Shown here: positions 56,656 to 64,000 of the stretch, in pieces
Numbering within the stretch: the first letter of the stretch is position 1
Layout: each line of letters starts with the position of its first letter
Origin: Isoetes taiwanensis
Lineage: Eukaryota > Streptophyta > Lycopodiopsida > Isoetales > Isoetaceae
DNA: 64,000 nt
Direction: 5' to 3'
Assembly (NCBI GenBank): GCA_021234155.1
Contig: JAJEKV010000010.1
Coordinates: 18,697,418 to 18,761,417 of the forward strand
The notes under the pieces: generated by a model
What the model saw: only the letters and a program-made list of their open reading frames with translations
Databases searched by the model: none
What the model was told of the DNA's origin: nothing
Position numbers and translations under genes: made by a program

Positions 56656-59552
56656 AGCATGTGAGATGAGTAAAATGGAGCCAGGGAATTCCAAAGGAGG
56701 CCATTGCCCTAGGCTCCAATGGAGGAAGATGGGTTGCCTTTTGTTGCACCCTTGCAACCAGACGGTATTTGGAGAGGGCATAAAACTGCAGTTGATCCAT
56801 TTGATAGTGTGAATGATGAGAGGTCGGGAGATGAACATCTTGAGTTGGCATTGTGAAGCTTCTTATCGAAGTTGATACTATCATGTCCCGTGGAAGCTCT
56901 AGTGATTGCATTGTGTGCTCGGGGCTGCTTTGAGTCCCAAGCTCAGTTGAGATGGCCAATTAGATTTATTACACACAAGAATGGTGATACTCTAGAATGC
57001 CCTACTGAACTACACACCCCAAGGCCCACCCAAGGCCATGTGGAAGATTTGGTGGTCGATGAGCATCCTTTGATCACAAGGAAGAGACGCTATGTCTTTC
57101 ATAAAAGGCAGCCAAAGGTGCCCAAGAGGCCTAGAAGTGACAAATATTTAGAAAGGATGGAAAGTATGGCACCAACCAAAGAAAACCTGGAGGCAATTAG
57201 GGGACAAGAGTGTTGCAACCTAGATTGCACAGTGCATTACAATGTGGATGACCTCGTGCAGATAAGGTCCCAATACATTGGACAACTTCAAAAAGATAGG
57301 ATTAATTTCATTTACTCCTTGTGTAGGAATTCCAAATATGATGAAAACACAGATCGGTTTTGCTATATCAATTGAGGGGAATGAAGGTATGTATGAGAGC
57401 ATTGAGATGGATTCTTGGGGTGAGCAAGTCTTCATTTTACGAATCTTGGGGCAGGTTAGAAAAGGGCACACTTTGTTCCAACATGGTAATGCACTCACTT
57501 TGAAACCTAGAGCAAATACTCTAAAGGCCATTGCGCCTTGAGAGCTTTGTGAGATACATGTCTCAATCTATGCCCCACAAAGTCGAAGGTGAACGAGCAC
57601 GTGTGCGAGTGGTGCAAAGAGTGTTGCCACAACACTATATCCAAAAGGAGTGCCTTAAGGAGGTCAACTCCATCCTAGAAACTACTTTGGAGGTAGGCCT
57701 CTTTCTCAATCACATTTCAAAGAAGTTATGGAGCACTCACTTCTGGACGTGAGTGTCCTACAACACATGCCATTCTCAAAGTGCAACACTTGCATTCAAC
57801 TCAAGGATACACTTGCATCAACTGCAATAGAGAAAGAAAGAATGGCAATTAGGGAGCAATTTGCAGATCACCAAAGGGACCAAATATCATGTAGACAGTT
57901 GTATTGGCAGTGGAGAACATTTTCTGAGATGCAGCCGGACAAATTTTTGTGTATAATTCATGATAAGATGGACCAACACAAGACTTTCTTGCCAAAGCTA
58001 GATCCTTTACCCAAGCGTTGTCAAAACGCTTTTCAGATGAAAGTAAGCCTGGCGGGTGTATTAACACATGGTCATGGAACTGGAACATATGGTCATTTTG
58101 TGCTTGATCTATGGAGAGATGATCCAAACTTCCATGTGAGCTCTATTTTCAAGTGCCTGAGAACACTAGAGAAAGGATCGATAGAAGGGAGGAGGTTTGA
58201 GGCTTTGATGGATGATCAACCGCTTTGTTACCAAAGGCAGATAAAAAAGCTCACATCCAAGGTGTCTAGTGAATCAAGGAGGACTTGGGATGATTTCCCC
58301 TTACTTGAGAAATCACTGCCTGAGGAGCTATGTGTTCGATTGGACAACCTGTTGGAAAAAAACAAGAATAGATGGATGTTTGGGGCAATGTCATACTTGG
58401 CAAAGAAGTGGGAGTATTCAAAGTTGTGAAAGTGGGATTCATGATGGTTGGGCATACGCATGATGATATAGATGGATTCTTTGGAACTTTCTCCACCAAG
58501 CTCAAGAGAGAAAACGTGACCACTCTCCCTGAACTAATGGATGTGTTTGAGAGCTGCATTGACCCCAACCCAATGGCTTTCTTGATGGATGAGGTTGCGT
58601 GATTGGAAATCATTTGTAGAAGGATACTTGCTAGATGGCAAGGACCAGTTGACAGACACACAAAGCCACTTCAATTCAAGTTTTGGGTTAGGGATGGAAT
58701 ACCAATCATGCAATATAAGTGGAGACCAGTGACAAGTTGTGGATGCCCAGTACAAGGTATCGAGTTGTGGCAAAGGGGTGCTGGTGGTGAAGTTCTCATT
58801 CCTAAAGGGCAGCCAAAACCACTACCTCCCTTCAAGGCAGTCAAAGACTCTAGCCAACCGGGTGAAGGGCATCAAGGATTACATAACGACTTTGGGATGA
58901 TGTTGAAATGGAAAGCACACCTCCACTCTTAAAAAAATCAAATGGACTCCCTAATCAAGTCTTGGGAGAAAGTTGTGACATGCTTAGAAACCGAACGACC
59001 ATGTGGGAGGGAGCTAAGAGGCGGGTTCTTGCCGAGTCAAGATGGGAGGGTTCTCAAGGTGCAAGCACGTCTAAGAATGCTCACTTGGGTCCCAACAAGG
59101 GTTCCAAGTGGTTTGTGGGAAGTAAGGCCTCAAAGCCGAAGTGGTTTGATCTTCCCCGAAAGTGGGATCCCTTTGAGGACATCAAGGAAGGATACTTTGT
59201 GCTAGTAAGGCCCCGATGATGAGGACTGTCCAATATGGTTAGGGGTGGCACTCTCCGATGTGACCACCACTATGCCCGATGGAGAGGAGTTAAGTCCCGG
59301 ATTCCAAATTCAATATTGGGAGCCCATTGGGAGGCACAAGAAGGGCAACTTGAAGGAGCAATACACCCTGGCTGGGAGAAGAAGTGGAGGGCAAATTATG
59401 CTGACCCTCAAAGGAGGGAATTGGTGGAGTGTGTGGTATGGTCATATCCAAGTTCTCACATTGCAAAAGACAACACACACAAGATCCCAAGAAAGGAGAT
59501 GGACAAGGCCATGAGCAACCTCCATGCTATATCATTGTATGAGGGTGCATAA
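56656..59552 (+). pseudogene. DUF7869-type (transposase-like) gene B, plus strand, frameshifted
   Basis: Plus-strand frames line up as one protein: basic segment 'KRRYVFHKRQPKVPKRPRSD' (about 57080), then 'ECCNLDCTVHYNVDDLVQIR' (57210), a 'FSKCNTCIQLK' zinc-like block (57773), 'LCIIHDKMDQHKTFLPKLD' (57950) and 'GHGTGTYGHFVLDLW' (58070). Then come 'LDNLLEKNKNRWMFGA' (58345), GHTHDDID (58450-58473) with GFFGTFSTKL, and a C-terminal IWLGVALSDV then FQIQYWEPIG (about 59235-59320). Three spaced acidic motifs (DKMDQ, LDN..NKN, GHTHDDID) fit a DDE/RNase H fold by inference. Frameshifts near 57350, 57730, 58400 and 59210 and a stop near 58602 break it. It is the only enzyme candidate between the long inverted arms. 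Confidence 0.65.
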
Positions 59553-59869
59553 TATTGAGAAGTTTGAAAACTTTCTCAACTAGTGGTTTGTAAAATTTAT
59601 GAGGAAAACAAGTAACCCAATTCTATGTGTGTCACGTGTAATTCTATTCAAGCAATCAATTCAGAAATTTCTTTTATGGTGTGTGAGTCCCATTTTCAGT
59701 CCGAGTCCCAAAATTCAAGATTTGTCCCACTTTAATTAAATACGACTTTTAGTTTTTATCTTAAACCAATGTTTTTTTTATTTTATTATAACAGCCCATT
59801 CAATCATTTTAAGGATATGGTCTATGGTTTTAGGAATTGTCATTTTACATCCAAATCAAATCCTTCTGA
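59553..59869. other. 3' flank of gene B, inner edge of the right arm
   Basis: AT-rich. Contains 59724-59748, the exact complement of 47556-47580. Confidence 0.6.
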
Positions 59870-61074
59870 AACCCTCTATTATTGTGCTACATATTTGTAC
59901 GGAGCATCCAACGGTTTGCGCGGACATCCATACATGCATGCCCCAAATACGTATAAATGTAACCTTTCCATTCCCAAAACCTTTACAATAGTCCCATATT
60001 GTCCATTGACAATTAAACAAAACCTCCTAAAGAATGAGTCGCACCTAACAACGACCAAGATTGCTAAATTGAACATCCAACGGTTCGAATGTACTGATAA
60101 ATACTCCTACGGGAGATTCTATGTAGTGGTCCAATGATGTGGGGTTTTATTGACATATTTTGTGTATGAAATGTATTGTATAAAAAACAATACAAGGAAA
60201 AGGGACATCAATCAACTCAAAGAATAGGAGTTGAATCCATTGTAATAGCAGCATACAATATCAATAAATTCAAAGAATGAGAGCTGAGCCCACTGTAGTC
60301 CCTTCTCCACATAGGATTATTTTGTCCACCTCTCCTCCTATAATGCAAAGGAAAGGACTATTCAGTTACATGGTATGAGCAATGCTATACACTCTCATTG
60401 TATGCCAAAAAGCTCCTTCTTGCAATAAAACGAGGTTCTTTCATCTGCAAAATGCCTCGTCCTTTTTAAAGAAATCTTTTTCGATATACATTTTGTCAAG
60501 CTTAGTGCATGCTACCTTTATTGCAAAGTAACAAATACTCAGGGATATAAATGATCTGATCCTGAGCCTGTTTAATCGAGAAGGTTAACTCCTGGAGGCA
60601 ATGGAGTTTGGCCTTTAATCGTAGCTTTCTTTGCCATCATGATTTTATTTCTGCTCTATTTTTGGGGCTTAGAGCACCTGTTTCCAATGGAAGATCTTGA
60701 CCTGGAGGTATGTGCTTTGGTTACATGAAGAGACCCAGAAATTGAATTTTGTCATAACGGTGATCTGCCCATAATTGTGGCCCCAATAAATATGAGATGA
60801 GCAAATGAATACATGATCGGATTTTCTCTAACTACTAGCAACTATTGATTATATCATTACTTCTGATGTAGGAAACTATTGCTAATAAATAAAGTCAATT
60901 TTCAAACCTCAGAGATTACATATAATAAAAAAGCTAGATAGCAATTCATTTCTTGGCATATTTCTACCATTCTATCTGTTTGAGGGCCTTGCAATACATA
61001 TAAATATAAATTTAAACCTTTCTTTTGCTAGTATTATTGTGAGGTCTTGTCTCCATCACATATTCAAGTAGCAT
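59870..61074 (-). repeat. Long inverted-repeat arm T, right copy
   Basis: Reverse complement of 42051-43104 (see that entry). It ends at TATTCAAGTAGCAT (61074), directly followed by LINE sequence, so any continuation into the complement of repeat R has been lost or displaced. Confidence 0.9.
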
Positions 61075-62690
61075 GGGGTCGAGACTAAGGAATGGGATCA
61101 AAGTGCACGAGGCCTTAACAGTCATGCAGCAGCAAGGGCTACACAGAGAACTGGCCAAAGCCAGGGAGTTGAACCAAGCAGGGATACATGCGGGGGTCAG
61201 AAATAGGAAAGTATACCTGCACAAATGGAAAAGGAGCAGAGCGTGGGGAGACTGGAGGCCATAAGGTCGAAAGCAGAGGGAGAGGAAACCTTCCCCCTGA
61301 TACCGGCGATGCAGGGATCAGATGGAGGAGCATCAGGAGAGAGAGCTCTCTCTCTAATACAGCCCTCATCAGGAGGGGGAAGCGGAAATAGGGTCGGCGA
61401 GGAACATACACATCAAAACGAGGACGACCGAGAAGAAGAAGAAGAAGAAGAAGACCAGGGGACGACTGAGAAGGATAACCAGTGGGTCAGAACGTATGGA
61501 GAACTCAAAGAACCAACCCAGGAGGAAGAAGCGTTGACCATATGGTATTGGAATTGCACCAGGTACCCATGGGATGATGGGGAGAGGCTCGAGGAAGCCC
61601 ACAATTGCGATATAATATGTCAGGTAGAGACATGGGAACACAATACCAAGCAGCTGCCAGAGGAAGAGGGGTACCGGCTTTTCACATGTTGGAAAGATAA
61701 AGATTTTAAGATAGAAAGAGGGAGCGCAAGTCTAGCTTGCTATATAAAGGAGAGTGTAGCCAATAATGCATGTATTTTGTATTCAGATGCCAATAAAAGA
61801 TACATGATGCTAAGCATACAATTGCAAAATAAAAAAGATTTAATCCTGATTATAGCATATATTACCCGCCAAACAGTGACAAACTGGAACTGCTGGACCT
61901 GGGGGAGAGTATGATGAAATAAAAAGATCAGGGGCCATTGATACTGATAGAAGACTTGAATGCCAGAACATGCCAGGAGCAGGCACAAATCACAAGCATA
62001 CATACTGCGAGATCACGCGGAAATCAATGCCAAGGGTGAGCACGACAGTAGGGGTCATTATAGCCAACGGGGTACAGAAATGGAGTGGATCAAGAGAATT
62101 CACAAGTCAAAATGCACATGGGAAAAGCATAGTCGATTATGCAATCTTAAACGACAAAGCAGCGGCAGACATTTTGAGCTTCGTGCTGGCAGATTGGCCG
62201 ATTGGGAAGAGGGAAAGCCACAGACCCATCCAATTGGCAATCAAGCACGAAGGGCAAGTATAGATGGAGACATCAGACAAGGAAAATACCACGAACATGA
62301 AACTCTTCCAGAATAAACATGCAAAAACCTTCACAGGAAATGTCAGTTCATAAATAGAGAAGTGGGTGTGGGAGAAGCATGGAGCAGATGAGAATGGAAA
62401 CAGGCTGAACGATAATAGTGAAGGTGGCGGCAGATATATTCGGAAAACGGAAAAGACCCAGGAAGAACCAGACATTAAGTGCCTCAGTATGGTATGAAAC
62501 AGAAAAAATGGCATACCTAAGACTGCTAAAATCGAAACGAAACAAAAACTTATTACAGCACCAATGAGGTTGGCAGACATGTTAAAAAAGCAACCAAGGA
62601 GGTTTTAGAAGGGACTGAAAGTAAAGGGAGGGGGGAACAGAAAGCCAGAGAATATATAGCATGATGCCCGGGGGATCGAATGGGAAAAAT
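61075..62690 (+). pseudogene. LINE-4 fragment: endonuclease region, plus strand
   Basis: A 229-codon frame (61225-61914) has an acidic stretch (DREEEEEEEDQG) followed by 'LTIWYWNCTRYPWDDGERLE' (decayed WNxxG start), 'CDIICQVETWEH' (QET motif), 'YRLFTCWKDKDFKIERGSAS' and 'LILIIAYI'. In another frame at 61931-61966 comes 'GPLILIEDLNAR' (the GDLNAR block). This is an APE-type LINE endonuclease with its ORF1-like upstream part at 61075-61225. No reverse transcriptase follows on this strand. Broken by frameshifts. Confidence 0.7.
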
Positions 62691-64000
62691 ATCTTGAGAA
62701 ATTGTATAAGACAGGGGCCACACCGATGCCAATACCCACTCCACCAGAGACAAACAAACAGTGCTTTAGCATGCAGGACGACTTGTCTCAATGCAGAGGT
62801 GATGTGCACCCGTGCGAATGGAAGCTATCACTCTGCACTTCTTCATGGGCAAAGGGGTGTGCAAGTAGTGTTGTGGGCCTCTTGTGAGCATTGGATTGAC
62901 TTGCTGCTGATAGTGTGCAATTTTAATATGTGTCAGAGCCTCTGCATCCCAGAGCTTGTGAAAGAAGCAAGCATCCAGGTATTGCCTCAGTGCATTGTAT
63001 TCCTTTTTGTCCATGCTTGCATCCATCTATGTGCGTGTACATTCCAACGGGAGAACCTTCTGTACCTGTTCCAGGTCATTCCATGTGGCAAAGGATATCA
63101 TCGGACCACATACCTCTGCTCCGTACAGTAGGACTGACTCGACCAAGGCCCTGAATAGGTGCGACTGGTCACCCAGGCATATAACTCTGCCTTGTGGCTA
63201 TTGCTCTGCATAGCATATAGTGCTTTCCAGCCTGCTACGACATGCAATCTGATGGAAGCATCCCAGTGTGTGGTAGTAGAAAACTCAATCCCCAAATACT
63301 TATGGGATGGAGCTACCTCCACATCTTGTCCCTGGTAAGTGAATGAGGGAAGCCTTGGCTGGTGGGATGATGGAACTAGCAGCACTCTAGTTTTGGCCAA
63401 GTTAATCCTCGTGCCAGTGAACCGGCAAAAAGTGTCTAGAGCATCCATGTGTCGTTGCATGTCTTCTGGGGGTATAGCCTAGAAGGTCAACATCATCAGC
63501 ATATATGAGTTGCCGAATTATGTGGTGCATAAGCTAAGAGCACCCCCTTCGTGCTCAGCAAGTCAATCTTCTAGGTGATCAATGTATAGGCCAAAGAGTG
63601 TCGGGGAGAGGGGGCAACCCTGGCGTACTCCAATACTACTGACGATAGGCTGTGGTATGACGACCTGAGCATGCCTCGTATAGCCTGTAGATTGCATTTT
63701 ACAAGTCGTCCCCAGTTGCCTCAATCTGTCCCACAACTTGTCCCGAGGTACTGTGTCAAAAGCTTTTGCGAAATCCATGAAGCAACAGTACATGTTTTAG
63801 CGGCGATTCCTGCTATCGTCAATTATTGTTCGCAGAGTGAAGATATGGTCAATGGTGGAATGCCTGGGTCGGAAGCATGTATGTGTCAGAGCACGCACCT
63901 CTGCGTCCTCTGCCCATATCGTCAGCCGCTGCTCAAGGATGCCAACCAGCAATTTTGCAAAGAAAGAGCTAATGGTGCAACAGTTGACTGGGCTGTGAGG
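62691..64000 (-). pseudogene. LINE-5 fragment: reverse transcriptase to 3' part, minus strand, runs off the window
   Basis: From the right edge: 'MDFAKAFDTVPRDKLWDRLR' (63780-63720); 'GVRQGCPLSPTLFGLYIDHL' (about 63632-63570); 'RQLIYADDVDLL' (YADD at 63503-63492); 'FTGTRINLAKTRVLLVPS' and HKYLGIEFS (63460-63098); and a C-terminal 'VIASIRTGAHHLCIET' block (about 62840-62780). The upstream part lies beyond 64000. Several frameshifts. It meets LINE-4 tail to tail near 62690-62760. Confidence 0.82.

Noticed and set aside
1-64000. tRNA, rRNA or organellar genes
   Set aside because: I looked for tRNA-like cloverleaf boxes and conserved rRNA or organelle gene stretches and recognised none; the tRNA-complementary sites found are retrotransposon primer sites.

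Overview
This window looks like nuclear DNA of a land plant with a large, repeat-rich genome. Evidence for this is a two-exon, RGI/subfamily-XI type LRR receptor kinase with a GT-AG intron, plant-type LINEs with C-terminal zinc-binding (zf-RVT) domains, gag-only LTR elements primed by initiator tRNA-Met, and a plant-type Helitron end. Several LINEs carrying KAFDTVP and GVKQGCP motifs, and two genes with the GHTHDxID signature of DUF7869-type proteins, would fit a fern or other non-flowering lineage better than a flowering plant. I cannot fix the species. Only one gene in the window, the receptor kinase at 33975-37579 (minus), appears intact; nearly everything else is transposable elements nested in each other.

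Region by region. About 1.0-12.3 kb is one old minus-strand LINE (ORF1 then ORF2). It is split by a 520-bp foldback element (5512-10233), which is itself split by a gag-only LTR retrotransposon (5933-10129; 5-bp duplication GAATG). About 12.4-15.5 kb is a decayed minus-strand DUF7869-type gene. About 15.5-30.3 kb is a plus-strand LINE interrupted by a three-LTR, two-body tandem retrotransposon array (17017-27125). The first LTR of that array is split by a 4.9-kb Helitron (17083-21968). 30.3-31.3 kb has a poly(A)-tailed fragment and a small TIR element carrying a minisatellite. 33.97-37.58 kb is the receptor kinase, with a candidate promoter near 38.6 kb.

40.6-61.1 kb is the most unusual part. 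A 2.5-kb block (40583-43104) is tandemly repeated from 43105, and its inner ~1 kb (42051-43104) recurs inverted at about 59870-61074. Between these arms lie: a hAT-like MITE; two head-to-head LINE fragments; a broken multi-exon minus-strand gene ending in a HAD/FCP1-like phosphatase domain (about 48.84-53.12 kb), whose introns and flanks hold a dispersed self-complementary repeat; a cluster of seven long hairpins with compensating stem changes (53.99-55.14 kb); and a plus-strand DUF7869-type gene (about 56.0-59.55 kb). I read this as the remains of a large inverted-repeat-bounded mobile element with cargo. That is an inference, not a demonstration. The last 2.9 kb holds two further LINE fragments facing each other.
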